This document shows, in pieces, positions 1-11,223 of a stretch of 64,000 nucleotides of DNA. Below the pieces are notes generated by a model, which was given only the letters and a program-made list of their open reading frames with translations, was not told the DNA's origin and made no database searches. The translations under genes and the position numbers were made by a program. The stretch spans positions 62,001-126,000 of the forward strand of contig JPHH03000034.1 of the NCBI GenBank assembly GCA_000750105.3, read 5' to 3'. The DNA comes from Tolypocladium sp. Sup5 PDA-1 (Eukaryota; Ascomycota; Sordariomycetes; Hypocreales; Ophiocordycipitaceae). Numbering within the stretch: position 1 is the stretch's first letter; each line of letters begins with the position of its first letter.

Positions 1-383
1 ACCACTACCGGTAACTGTGGCAGCTCGTACGGACCTAGCTATGTAGTTCGTATGAACCTATGTAGTCCGTATATTCCCACGGAACACTCGGCATGGCTAG
101 AATCCTTACGGAATTTACCGAGTTGCCGATCATGACGTTCTTAGAACCAGCATGGGCTCTAACAGGTTCCGACTATGACGATCGTACATAGAATCCGTAT
201 GGAAGGATCCAGCCAAGCCAGCCTAAGCACTAATTAAAGTGAGTGCCTGGCTACATACATGCTGCGCCTCACTGTTGAGCCCACCAAAAGCGGCGGGACG
301 TCCTAACACTAAAATCTGTAATACGAATAGTTGTACTTTTGATATGCCGAGCCATTGTGAGTTTTGTTGAATGCTGTAAAGGG
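1..383. other. No gene recognised at left edge
   Basis: This edge segment lies downstream of the glycosyltransferase stop codon. It contains short repeated words of the type gtagtccgtat / cgtatgaac but no reading frame with protein-like composition. Confidence 0.5.
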
Positions 384-2420
384 TCAGTGTGTCCCTCGTC
401 CGCCAGCGCCGTCCCCGTCCTTCTCTCCGTCGCCGACCACGACCTCCCTCGTCTTTCCCCATTTAAAGTCGTCTGAATGGAACAGCGAGTAGACCAAGAC
501 GACAATATTCACAAGGGGTGACGTGAAGAAGTGGAAGACGTAGCCCACAAAGTACTGCAGCCGCTCAAAGTTGTTGCGTGGAAGCCAGAAGCCGATGCAG
601 AACGAGTACAGCTGCGAGAGTCAGCCATGTTCTTGTTGATGCGGTTAAGGGACTTACGTATCGCGCCCATAGGATACAGATCAGCCCCAGGAACACTCGG
701 TCCTCGAATATCTCTGCCCCTCGCTTGACAAACAGCACAATCAACTCCACCACCGCCGCAATGATAAACGGCGTAATGGCCCACGTCACCACCGCGACAA
801 CGCTCTGCAGCCTCTCAACCAGAATAATACCCGGCCGGAAGATCATGACAAACTCATTCGAGACGCTGCCCAGCGCCCATCTCTTGCGCTGCGACAGAAA
901 CACCTTCCAGCTCTGCGGCACAATGGTGTACGCCTTGGCCCGCAGCGCCTGCGCCGTCTGCTTCTGGGGGAACAGGCTGAAGATGATGGACGCGTGGATG
1001 CTGTCCTCGGAGTAGTTTCCCATGATGTGCCGCGTCATGACGTCGTTTGGCTTGGGGCAGTACCCGAAGCGCTCCCGTAGCACGGCGTCGCCAAACGTCG
1101 ACTCGTCGACGCGGATGAGCTGGCAGCAGCCCGGCAGGCAGTTGACCTTGCCCGTCACGCGCGACTGGAACATGCGCCGCAGCCCCTGCGTCTGCGAGTA
1201 CTCGACCGACTGGTACAGCGACCAGGGGCCGAAGTTGCGGCCGGCGAAGTCGACGCAGACGTGCCCGCAGACGCCGACGAGCTTGGGGTTCTTGCGGATC
1301 TCCCGCAGCATCTCGACGACGCAATAATCGTCGAAGACGGTGTCTGCGTCCATGCCGACCAGGTAGTCCACGTTGTCGACGCCGTGCTGGACGAGAGTGT
1401 TGCCGAGGTGCTCGAAGAGCTCGTTGTTGAACATGGTGACTACGTTCTCCGAGCGCTGCTTGAAGTGGTATAGGAACGAGCGCGCAAAGCAGAGGCTGTC
1501 GCGTTTGCCCTGGTTGTAGCGCTTGCCGACAAAGATGTATGGCATGCCCTTGTAATATCCAGTTTGCGTCTTGACGGGCATGAAGAGGCCGTCCCTTGCT
1601 CGGTATCCGTTGTCGAAGCGTCTCGAAGGGCCCGGCCCGAGGATGTCTTCCAAAAGGTACCCCTGTGTTGTCTTTTCCATGCCTGGCCCGCGAACGTTGC
1701 CGTCGACGACGATGAAAATGACTCTCGGGTGCTCCGCGATGCCTTTCTGGTCAATTAGCGAATCCAGGGACCTTGTCAACTCCTCGTGCGTTTCGTTGTA
1801 GCAAGGGAGCAGCATGACCATCTTCTCGGGGCTCTCGGGTAAGACATCCTTTGGCCGCCAAAAGAAGCAAAGCACCCTGGTGATGAGAAAGTGACCGATG
1901 ATGCACGCAATCATTGCCGCCTGTAGCACCGTGTTGGAGCTAAGCAGGACGATGAAGACGTAGTAGACCTGCCAGAACTCCAGGGCAACGTATATGAGGC
2001 CTCCGTTGATCAGCAGCAGTCCCACGATGAGGCTCCATTTTTGCAGACGCAGCAAGCTCTTTGAGACTCGTTTGAGCTCTTCCTCTGAGTCCCACCGAAG
2101 TTTTGCCTCTTCCTGTAGGATGGAGGAGGTGAATGACAGGTTCGAGTCGGCGCCCTCCGAGGGCCACGACTCTTGTGTGACGTTTGATCGCGGTGTCTGC
2201 GCTCCAGGCGGGAAGCTGCCGTTGATTCCACGGAAAAGAGACTACGCTACGTTAGCGGTTGTAGTTTCAAGGTAGTTGTAATACTTACCGAGTCCCGCGA
2301 GTTGGGACAACTAGGTCTCGGATTCCTGTAGGAGACTGGAGGACGAGGGAAACGGTCCAAAGATACGTCCCTTTCCGATGATTGGCTCGGCGAAGCTGCA
2401 AGTTCAGGAGAGTTATTCAT
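384..2420 (-). CDS. GT2 family chitin-synthase-like / hyaluronan-synthase-like glycosyltransferase
   Basis: A processive membrane beta-glycosyltransferase that probably polymerises a UDP-activated sugar at the plasma membrane. The model has three exons (2420-2289, 2241-658, 611-384) with introns 2242-2288 and 612-657, giving 647 aa. The ATG at 2420 was chosen because the exon before the first intron is in frame with a cytosolic leader. Visible features are two N-terminal membrane segments (about residues 110-170), VVDGN (222-226), GMDADT (340-345, UDP/metal binding), SEDS (455-458, acceptor carboxylates), QRKRW (495-499, the QxxRW motif of processive GT2 enzymes), then a C-terminal membrane cluster. 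The second intron restores the conserved membrane tail: reading through it gives an unrelated C-terminus. The full chitin synthase signature is not complete, so the polymer could be chitin-like, hyaluronan-like or mixed. The neighbouring deacetylase and sugar dehydrogenase support a dedicated polysaccharide locus. Confidence 0.85.
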
Positions 2421-4256
2421 CTTGGGGGGTTTGAGACGATGTCTGACGTTTCCAGTGATGAGAATGAGACGAAACCGTTTAGCGAGAGCTTAGTGTGTCA
2501 GTAGGAGCACTGCAATAGAGTATGTGGTCATGATCGACTCTGACCGGTAACGAGTGAAGGAGCGGCGCATAACAAGCAACGATGAGACACTGGCGACTGA
2601 TCAAACGAGGGAAGTGATGTGCATTCAGCAAGTGCATGAGTATTAAAGCGAAGCCCCTTGGATCTCAGGTAACTCGTGGCATTCATCGCTCCGTTGGCTA
2701 CACAATGTGTTGCAAGCCTGTTCCTCTGTTGACGACCAATAAGCGTGACTAGATACCGTTTTGCTTCCATCACGAAGCCTCCGAGTACACGGCATGGCGT
2801 TGGTGAGCGGGGGACACCGAACTCGAGAGGTCAATGTAGCTCTCACACAACCACGACGCCATGATCACTTGGGAGTGTTGGATCCAGGGCATGGATACGA
2901 TAGCGACGATACCTTGAATCAATAGCCTCCTTGATTTCGCCATTCTTGTTACCAGGACTGACATGCGTGTCGGAAACTACCAAGGTTTTCCTGGGCATGG
3001 CTATAGACCGGCGCCGCCTGGCTTCTGCACGATGAGATGGCACAAGCGTTGTCGTAGAGCGCGCTCTCTCTGCGTCCAGATCCCGAGGTCGTTTATGAAA
3101 AGATTGCCACTCGGTTCGTATGGCCCAGCGGACTCGGATCTGTCGCACCTGAAACATGGCAATCTCAGCCACACGCGTGGGAAGACGACAACAAACCGCA
3201 TGGGGGGTGAGCTGACCTTGATGGTAGAGGTGGTGATTGGCGGAAGCGTATGCTATCTGCCGCGTGCCGTGTCTTGGTGGAAGGTCGTGTTCCAAGTCAA
3301 TCCAGACTCATCATTGAAGGCTGGTATGACTAAACGGCGGGGGAGTCACTGCATAATGCAGGTATCAATCTTCAAGAGAACTACTCAGGCAAATGGCCCA
3401 CAAAGACTGAATTGCGTGCCAAGGCACACCATCCGAGGTCACATATTACCCGAAGATTATTTATTCAGACGTGTTTCGACGTGATACTGTGCAATAAACC
3501 AGAAAGCATGAAGCAAGAAATGAGACCGTGAAGTTAGTCCCAATAAAGTCGATCCAGGTGCTTCTAATATTGTCAGGATCGCGAGTGATCCAGTCATTCA
3601 GACAATTGGAAGCACACCAGCTGCAGTGCCTTCCAGACGGTTCGTATTTGTGTTTCACCGCCCTCGTAACCACCTGCTGAATAACAGCACACAATACGGG
3701 ACGTTGTCTTTGATAATCCACCCTGTACCACAACCTTCGTGGAAGCTTCTGCATAGTTCGCAGAACTCTTTTGACAGGGGTTATATGTAATGAGACCCGG
3801 TTTCGTGAGAGGTTTTACATGGAATGCTGTAGCACTCTATTCCGCGTGCTTTTTTTTCTGAAGTCGCGTGAGCTTGTGCAACCTCCTTGTCGAGCGTACA
3901 AGAATCTATATTTGGATTCAAATCAGGCTCATGATCGTGATGTGACGCGAATTTATGGGTAAATGCGGCGTAGTTACGGACTGGCTTTCCGCTCGGAAAC
4001 TAATATGGTAGGTTGATACGCTGTAGGCGGCGTGCTAAAGCTTTTCAAGATACACATGCGTTTAGGACCACAGATTTATCGTCTGCCACTACTTTGCCGT
4101 AGCAGGCACCGCAAACATTGTGTAAACTAGATTATTAACATGAAGCCGTTTGACTAAGTAAAGAAGCGAAATGTCTAGAACATAATTCCCAGATGTAATC
4201 ATACTTTCGTATATCCCACTTCCAATCTCTACATGCCGTACGAGTCCTCGTTGGTA
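2421..4256. other. Intergenic, no gene recognised
   Basis: About 1.8 kb between the glycosyltransferase start and the 3' end of the deacetylase. Only short ORFs without recognisable motifs are present. The part after about 3450 is richer in A/T and in stop codons. It includes the upstream region of the glycosyltransferase. Confidence 0.5.
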
Positions 4257-5922
4257 TCAAGAGCATTTGCCATACTTTTCCTGACACCCCTGTCCACAGT
4301 ACTTGACTCCCGATCCGCTACCAGCAGTCAGTTGGCCGTCCGTCAGTGTTCTCGCAGCCGTCGGCAACTCACCAGTAGCCATATTGCGAACAGCACGGCC
4401 TGCGCTCGTCGTACAAGCACGTCGCCTCAAACGCCCGCCCGCAGAGGGCATTGGTGGAATTCGACATGCCCTCCCGGACGGGGTCGCACGCCCCAAAGTC
4501 GGTGTCACAGCCGGTGCCGCAGTATTCAGGGCCCGACCCGCTGCGGAAGAGATGTAAGCGTGTGTGCATGGAAACTCGGACAAGGGCCAGGCTTCGAGTC
4601 TACTTGCCAGTATCCGTAGTAGGAGCAGCAGTTCCCGAATCCCGACCCTTGGCATGTGTACTTCGTGCTCCCGCCGCATCGTTGATCTGGAGAGATCCGC
4701 TGGGTGCTTGTCGGTTTGGCATACGACGTCTTCGTAGGAGTCGACGCTGGGGGCTGAGAAGGGCCATCGCAAGTGCTCCGCTTCTCGTTAACAGAGCGGT
4801 ACCAGTTCTCCTTGGGATCTCCGAGACACTCGCCCACGGTGACGAGTTTGTAGCCCCGTTTCCTCGCCAAGTCGACCATGTAAGCCGTCAGGGTGGCGAC
4901 CGTCTGGTAGTGCACATCGTGCGCGAGGACGATGTACCCGTTCTCAGCCGGGCTCTCCGACACGCCGTCGCTGAACCGCTTCTTCGACTGCTCAACGAGA
5001 GACGGGTCGTCAAACATATAGTCCTTGGTGTCGACGTTGGTCGAAATAACGTGGTATCCCCATTCCGCCATGAAGTTCTGGCAGCTGCTAGAGCACTCGA
5101 GGTACGGAGGGCGCATGTACGTGGGGATCCATCCGAATATGTTGCGGAGGGCCATTTCGTTGAACATCATCTCCGTCTTGCGGACCCTGGGACCGAGGTC
5201 CTTGTTTCTGGGGTCATCGTAGTGCAGCAACCTGTTCAGGTCCCGGTGTGTCCATGTGTGGCTCCCGATCTGGTGGCCGGCATTGTACATGCGTTTCAAT
5301 ATCTCACGATATCCCGTCGAGGAGTCGATGTGCTCTTTGCCTTTGTTGTGGCCTGCGATGAAGAATGTGGCAGTGACCTTGAGCTCATCCAGGAGGTCTA
5401 GGATCTGGCTGGTGTACTGCCAAGGGCCGTCGTCGAATGTCAGGGCCATGGTCCCTGGCTTGGTACAGCTTCTGATGGTAGTGCCTGTGGCCAATGCGAT
5501 TAGCTTCATAAACAAGCCCTTCTGGTGGCTAGACGTTTTACATACCGTATGGAACGTTTCCAATCTTTGGACGAGCTATATCAGATGTGTCTGGCCCCTC
5601 GGGACCAGAGCTGAGTCGTCTCATAAGTGTATGTTCCCCATCACACCTCCAGTTGCACTGCTACTCACAAGGTGTCGCACGAGTCGCTATACTCAAGCTG
5701 GCACTGCGACCCTTCACAGTATTCACTCGTTGTACCACAAAAGCCAGTCTCAGAGCAACAGCTGCCTCGCGGACACTTCCCCAGAGTGCTGTCCAGGCCA
5801 CACTCTGGAGCAGCTCTAGCCGCTCCAAGGGGAAGCATGTGTGCGCGCACTCTGACGGCCATCTCGTGCCAAACAGCAAGCAGCAGAAAGTGGGCAAACA
5901 TCCTCATAGCTCCCAACTCCAT
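4257..5922 (-). CDS. Secreted chitin/polysaccharide deacetylase (CE4) with three CBM18 modules
   Basis: It removes N-acetyl groups from chitin-like polymers outside the cell or in the wall. There are five exons: 5922-5669, 5610-5546, 5484-4608, 4540-4373 and 4317-4257 (474 aa). After a probable signal peptide (about residues 1-30) comes a Cys-rich CBM18 module, then the CE4 domain with TFDDGP (motif 1, Asp-Asp), SHTWTH (motif 2, metal His pair), RPPY (motif 3) and LAHDVH (motif 5). Two further CBM18 modules form the C-terminus (the CCSYYGYC and CCSQYGYC cores). Both C-terminal modules are interrupted by an intron at the same Cys codon, TG|C. One of these introns (4541-4607) has a GC donor, gcaagt, instead of GT. 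An alternative start at residue 6 (5907) is possible. It lies between the synthase and the dehydrogenase of the same locus, so it probably tailors their polymer (inference). Confidence 0.9.
4541..4607 (-). other. GC-AG intron in the deacetylase gene
   Basis: The donor is gcaagt and the acceptor ccgcag. Only this splice gives the conserved GYCGSGPEYCGTGC chitin-binding core and stays in frame; the GT two bases downstream does not. The sister module has a normal GT donor (gtgagt) at the same codon position. Confidence 0.8.
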
Positions 5923-7503
5923 GGCTGGCGGGTATCCTGCAGCAGATTGGGGACTGGAACTTGGCTGTTGAGAAAACGAGATGTGAGCGAATGGCGAGCA
6001 TCCGAGACAGGATTTCCGTGCTGCGCAACCCCAAGTGAGGAGAGTTCAGAGTTGGAGCAGTCTGTTATAGGAATCGGAAGGGCGAGGACCAGCAACCCCT
6101 GAATTGGGCAGTCGTGCCAGCTCGCAACCCATTACCGTTGTGTCCGCCCAGCGTGTCCCAAGCGCCGTTTCCATTGAGGCTACGAATCCATGGCCTATTA
6201 CAAAGGGGAATTGTGAGCGTGTTTTCCGGCTGCTATCAAGGTGCGTCGGTCCCGCGTAGCGGACGTAAATAGTAACCGTATAGCCAACTGCACGCAAGCG
6301 TTGGAGGGGCAAGGTTCAATTACGAGACTAAATCTGCGGCCGACTCTCCTTCAGGTTTGACAAAGGTTAGGACGCGTTCCGAAGTTGCATGGAGACATGT
6401 CGTGTACTTGTAGTGTGGAACACGGAGTGATGCCATCTCGGGCCCCGAATTGCCAAGTAACTGGCCGGAGAGGAAATGAGCGTTGCATTCATCTACCAGA
6501 GCGATATGCAAAACGACGTATTTCTTCGCGGAGATGCGGCTGGCGATAATACCAGCTAGGGCATGTCTATGCCGTGCTCCTAACACAACGGCTTTATTGG
6601 ACGCCACCTTGTATACCGAGCCGTGTTGTAGAATTCTGCCGTGTGTCGAGTTTCACAGCCCGTTTACGACGCATGTCTCGGATACCTGAGTTCGGCATCC
6701 TCGGGACGGTAGATCCTTGAAGGAATACATGGTGAGGTGGAACAACAGCCGTTACCATGCCGTGGCAAAGGAACAGGGGAACACGAGAATGAATGGCAAC
6801 ACTGCGTAATGTAATAAATAACATGCTGCGCTTTACCTCTCACTGCATTGGTTTGTGACCCGATGGTCCCGTGGCTCAGCTCAGGCACATATGCTTCGGA
6901 GCCAAGATGCGGTCTGCGTTCGGGAAACCCCTTGGTGGCATGGATTCATCGGCTCGTATTGCACATTCCGACGGCGAAGACAAAACTCTGCGTTTGCCAC
7001 GGTAACACCTCCTTTCAACAGAGTCAAGTACGTACTGATAAACGAGAACTACGGAGCAATGCAGGAATCCCAACATAGAGACCACGGTATTTCGCACAGC
7101 ATAAAGCTTGCACAACGACGGAGGAAATCAGATACGATGGCAGGAATCCTATTTGCCTGTCTGGTAGCGCTACGGTGGCTTGTGTTATGCCGGCTCAACT
7201 TCATGCCATAAGCCCTTGCATTCGGTATTGCAGCTACGACCTGCTCGTAGTGAGACTTGCGTCGACGAAGGAGCCCCTCGAATATGATGATGAACAGGAC
7301 CTTCAACCAAGGCATAGGTGATGCGGCGATTTCCATGCCGTCCTCTTTGATCAAAGTAGTTACTGAATACATGACGGTTAAAATAGAGTAGTCCATCGCC
7401 GGCGTACGTTGAACAAAAGAGCTTGATTCTACTGCCCTGCCGCTGCACCGCCTCACTCATTATCAAGCCCCTCTGTTGTTTGCTGTCAAGGCCGAAGCAA
7501 ACC
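5923..7503. other. Intergenic, at most one doubtful short ORF
   Basis: This is the upstream region shared by the divergent deacetylase (-) and sugar dehydrogenase (+). A minus-strand ORF at 7049-7396, starting at an ATG, contains a short hydrophobic stretch and a basic stretch. I recognise no family in it, and it may be chance or a remnant of an older gene. Confidence 0.4.
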
Positions 7504-8865
7504 ATGCTCCCTTTCTTCAAGAGCAATGTCTTTGCACGGACAATCTCCCTTCACAATGACGAAAAACGCTCCAAGTCGGGGCGCTTCTATGACCGTGGAT
7601 ACTATGACTTGACCCCCCCAAGCGAAGTCTCGGAGCCCGAGACCGAGCACGCTGAAAAGGAACTTGCAGTCTCTGAGCCCGTTGGAAACGACGCGGAGCC
7701 ACTTATTGCGGTCATTGGCGTCGGCTATGTTGGAGAGCACCTGGTGAATGCCTTCTCTAAGCACTTCAACGTCCTTGGGTACGACGTATCAGAGACCCGA
7801 ACAAAGCATCTGGAAAACGCTTTGGCAAGCAACGACAGAGTAAGATTCACGACGTCGACAAAGGACATCGCAGCTGCAACACACTTCCTCATCTCGGTTC
7901 CCACCTTGTTGCTCCCCGACAAGACCATCGACTCGTCGTTCCTCCGCGACGCCCTCGCCGCGGTTGGGAACCACGCCCGCCGTGGCTCCGTCGTCGTCAT
8001 CGAGAGCTCCATCGCAGTCGGCATGACGCGCGAGTTCCTCGGCCCGCTCGCCAAAGAAAGGGGCTTCTCCGCCGGCATGTCCCCCGAGCGCGTCGATCCG
8101 GGCCGCACCGAGCCCCCAGCACGGGCGATCCCCAAGATCATTTCTGGATTGGACGACATCGTCCCCGGCTCCCTGGACGCCATCAGTACACTCTACTCCC
8201 AGGTGTTCGACATCGTCGTCCCGGTGTCGAGCCCCGAGGTCGCCGAGATGACCAAGCTGTACGAAAACTGCCAGCGCATGGTCTGCATCGCCTACGCCAA
8301 CGAAATGGCAGACGCCTGCCGCGCGCACGCCATCGACCCGTTCGAGGTCTGCGGCGCGGCGGCGACGAAGCCCTTTGGCTACATGCCCTTCCAGCCGGGG
8401 CTGGGGGTCGGCGGGCACTGCATCCCCGTGAACCCCTATTACCTGCTCGCGAACAATGAGTTTCCGCTGCTGCAGGCGGCGACGGAGAAGATGAGACAGC
8501 GGCCCGCGGATATTGCGCGGCGAGCTGTCGAGAAGCTGCAGTCGGCATCACAGGAGTGCCTCCATCCTCGGGTGCTAGTCGTCGGCGTCGGCTTCAAGCC
8601 CGGCCAGGGGCATGTCACCAACTCACCCGGCCTTGAGCTGGCCAAGAGCCTGGTCCTCGCGGGCCGTGTAGATGTGACGTGGATTGATCCCCTGGTTGCA
8701 CAGGAGGCAGTTCCGCAGATCCCGCGCTTGGACGTCAGTGAGTGGACTATAGCGTCGCTGGAGACGAGGTTTGAGTTAATCGTCGTCGCGTTTCGCCAGC
8801 ATGGACTGGACCTGGCCGTGTTGGAGAAGCTTCGAGGCGTGCAGGTCGAGATGTGGTGCCCGTGA
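7504..8865 (+). CDS. UDP-sugar 6-dehydrogenase, WecC/WbpA/TviB-like
   Basis: An NAD-dependent, cytosolic four-electron oxidation of a UDP-hexose or UDP-N-acetylhexosamine to the uronic acid. The intronless ORF encodes 453 aa. The ATG at 7504 has a good context (accatg); upstream in-frame sequence has no earlier ATG. Residues 1-65 are a poorly conserved extension. The Rossmann motif GVGYVG (72-77) starts the NAD domain. The catalytic Cys306 lies in GGHCIPVNPYY, which is the form found in bacterial UDP-N-acetylhexosamine dehydrogenases rather than the GGSCFxKD form of eukaryotic UDP-glucose dehydrogenases. The C-terminal UDP-binding domain is present (GVGFKPG). It sits head-to-head with the deacetylase gene. 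It probably supplies uronic-acid precursor to the GT2 enzyme (inference). The exact substrate cannot be fixed from sequence. Confidence 0.9.
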   Translation: MLPFFKSNVFARTISLHNDEKRSKSGRFYDRGYYDLTPPSEVSEPETEHAEKELAVSEPVGNDAEPLIAVIGVGYVGEHLVNAFSKHFNVLGYDVSETRTKHLENALASNDRVRFTTSTKDIAAATHFLISVPTLLLPDKTIDSSFLRDALAAVGNHARRGSVVVIESSIAVGMTREFLGPLAKERGFSAGMSPERVDPGRTEPPARAIPKIISGLDDIVPGSLDAISTLYSQVFDIVVPVSSPEVAEMTKLYENCQRMVCIAYANEMADACRAHAIDPFEVCGAAATKPFGYMPFQPGLGVGGHCIPVNPYYLLANNEFPLLQAATEKMRQRPADIARRAVEKLQSASQECLHPRVLVVGVGFKPGQGHVTNSPGLELAKSLVLAGRVDVTWIDPLVAQEAVPQIPRLDVSEWTIASLETRFELIVVAFRQHGLDLAVLEKLRGVQVEMWCP

Positions 8866-8997
8866 GGGATACTTGGCATCGAGGTTCTCAATGTAGCTGC
8901 CTCGATACGATACACGAACATGGTTGGCGCCTGAGAATAGAAGATAATGCAAATGTTACTACAAGGCTATGTACGTCTTTCCGTACGATAGGCCCAT

Positions 8998-10708
8998 TTA
9001 CTCTGCGAAATGCAGCCTCAGATTCACGCCATCCCCAGGGCAGTTGGTCAACGTCAAGTTGTGCTTGACCGGACCAGCTTTCGACCCGTCGATAGTGTCG
9101 ATGCGCTGCATCAGCCGGATGACGACGTAGGCAATCTCGGTCAGGGCAAACTGCTGGCCGATGCAGATCCGCGGCCCTCCGTTGAAGGGCAGGTAGTCCC
9201 ATCCGGGGCGCCGGTGCTCCCACCGCTCCGGCTTGAAGACGTTGGCGTCTTCGCCCCAGAGATCCTTGCGACGCTGCATGACGTGTACCTGTGGAGATGT
9301 CAGCACATATAATATCCCATGGAGAACGCCCCAACTTACCGAGTAGGCAACGTCCTGTCCCTTCCTGACGTAAATCGGGTCACGGCCGTCGGGGCCGCCG
9401 CCGACGGGGAGACAGGTGTTGACCTGGGCCGTCCGCACGTTGACGGAGACAATGGGGTACATGCGCAGGCACTCGTTGATGCACCACTGCAGGTACTGAC
9501 AGGCCTTCATCCGCTCAAAGGTAATGTCCCGGGGGTTCGAGTACGTGCCAAACTCTTCCAGGACGACGGTCCGCAGCTTTTGGAAGATGGGCGCGTACCG
9601 CGGGTCGGCCAAGGTGTAGAAGAACCAGCCGAGCGTCGACGCCGTCGTGTCGCGGCCCGCGAGGAGGATGTTGAGCAGCTGCCAGCGCAGCTCCTTGGGG
9701 TCCTGCGTGTCCCTGGCCAGGGCGTGCAGGAAGACGTACTTTTCCTTCTCGGCGGAGCTCTCCTCGGCGGAGCTCTTCTCGCGGTTGCGGTCGGCCCCCT
9801 TCTTCATGGCGACCTGGACGAAGTAGTCGACAAAGCCATGGATCTCCTTGACCATCCTGTGGAACTCGGGGGTGTGCACCATCCGCCAAGCCGGCCCGAT
9901 GCGCGCACCGATGGATAGGGTGGACTGGGCCGAGTCAAAGGCCTTTGCGAAGCCGACGCCCTGCCCCCCGCCGGGCAGACTGGTCTCCTCCTCGAGCTGG
10001 CTGTTGACGCTCTCCCCGAACAGAAACTCGGTGGCGGAGTCAAAGGTGAGGCGGAAGAAGAGGACCTGCAGGTCGACGAGGCTCGTCCAGCCGTCGCCGC
10101 CGAGATGGCGCTCGAGCACCGTCATCAGCGCCTTGACGTGGTTCTCCTCGAGGTCGAGGTCGCTGACCTGGCTGCGGACGAACTGGGGGCGCAGCAGGGC
10201 TCGCGAGTGCTCCCACTGCTTTCCGTTGGCGGCAAACTGCTCACGTTAGGTCTTACACCGACATGACTCCCGGAGAAGGGGCGGGACAGTGACATACGAT
10301 TCCGTTGCCGAGGAGCGGCGCAAAGTTCTCGGTGCGGTTCGGCCCCAGCCCAAAGTCCTTGAACTTGGTCGCCAGCACGGCCTGGATGTTCTGCGGGTCG
10401 ATGGTGAAGATGGTGTCGCGGAAGAAGGGCGTCCGCAGGTTGACGGTGCCGACGGGCCGGCCGTGGGCCGTGTTCACCCGCCCGAGCTGCTCCTCTATCC
10501 ACTCGGGGAACCGCTTCTGGCGCGAGGCATGGGCGCTGCGCACCGCGTTGACGATGCCCATGGGCTCGACCGACGGCGTGCGGACGATGGGCCCGCAGCC
10601 CATCTCCCTGGCCCGCGCGGCATGGCGCCGGTTGTCAAGGATCGCGTTGATGATGTATCCGAGGAGGAGGGCCGCCGAGGCGACGGCAGCGAGGGCCGTC
10701 AACTGCAT
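8998..10708 (-). CDS. Cytochrome P450, CYP52-like
   Basis: A membrane-anchored monooxygenase; relatives omega-hydroxylate alkanes and fatty acids in the endoplasmic reticulum. Three exons (10708-10298, 10236-9340, 9288-8998) give 532 aa. The N-terminus has one hydrophobic anchor (about residues 3-24). Visible motifs are the K/R-W-x-H-S-R type segment GKQWEHSRA at the start of exon 2, the I-helix AGRDTT (about 330-335), the ExxR segment NECLRMYP and the haem loop FNGGPRICIG with Cys478. Intron 2 (9289-9339) is 51 bp, a multiple of three without stop codons, so retention would insert 17 residues; splicing restores the CYP52-type segment before the haem loop. It lies tail-to-tail with the dehydrogenase (133 bp apart). 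Whether it belongs to the polysaccharide locus is uncertain. Confidence 0.9.
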
Positions 10709-11223
10709 GCTGTCGGGTGTTGCTATACACAGGAACAAGCACAGAACATGGGCACGATAACGTCTGTGTGTGCTTGACGCCTGTGCGGCGACGACGAATA
10801 AGGTGCCGTATTTAACAAATACGGCGCGCTCCAGGGCCAGTTGCACATGCATAAAATGTCGCCGTCGTCGGGAATGGAGACGGAGGGTCGGGGCAACTGC
10901 ATGACTCGACTCCCCACTCACGAAGCGGGCATCGGTGGCCGTCACAGAGCTGGATCCACACCCGTCTCCTCGACCGGGACGATTCCGATTTCTAAACACT
11001 GCTACGAGCTGTCGTCAGCGCCCTATTCAACCCAGTTCCATTGGACCATCCGGGGCACGCCTGTTGTTGATGCCTGGGCGAAGCAGCTTGCAACGGAGTC
11101 GGACCCGGGAGCGGGCCACCGGGGCTTTCACCTCCCCGACACCCCGTACCTCTGAAAGGCCAGTTTTGTTGCCGTGATCTGAAACCCGGGACTGCCCTCT
11201 GGTAAGTTAAGTGGAGGTTTCCG
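10709..11223. other. Intergenic, P450 upstream region
   Basis: No gene was recognised. The segment includes the P450 promoter and sequence leading into a retroelement remnant. Confidence 0.4.
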
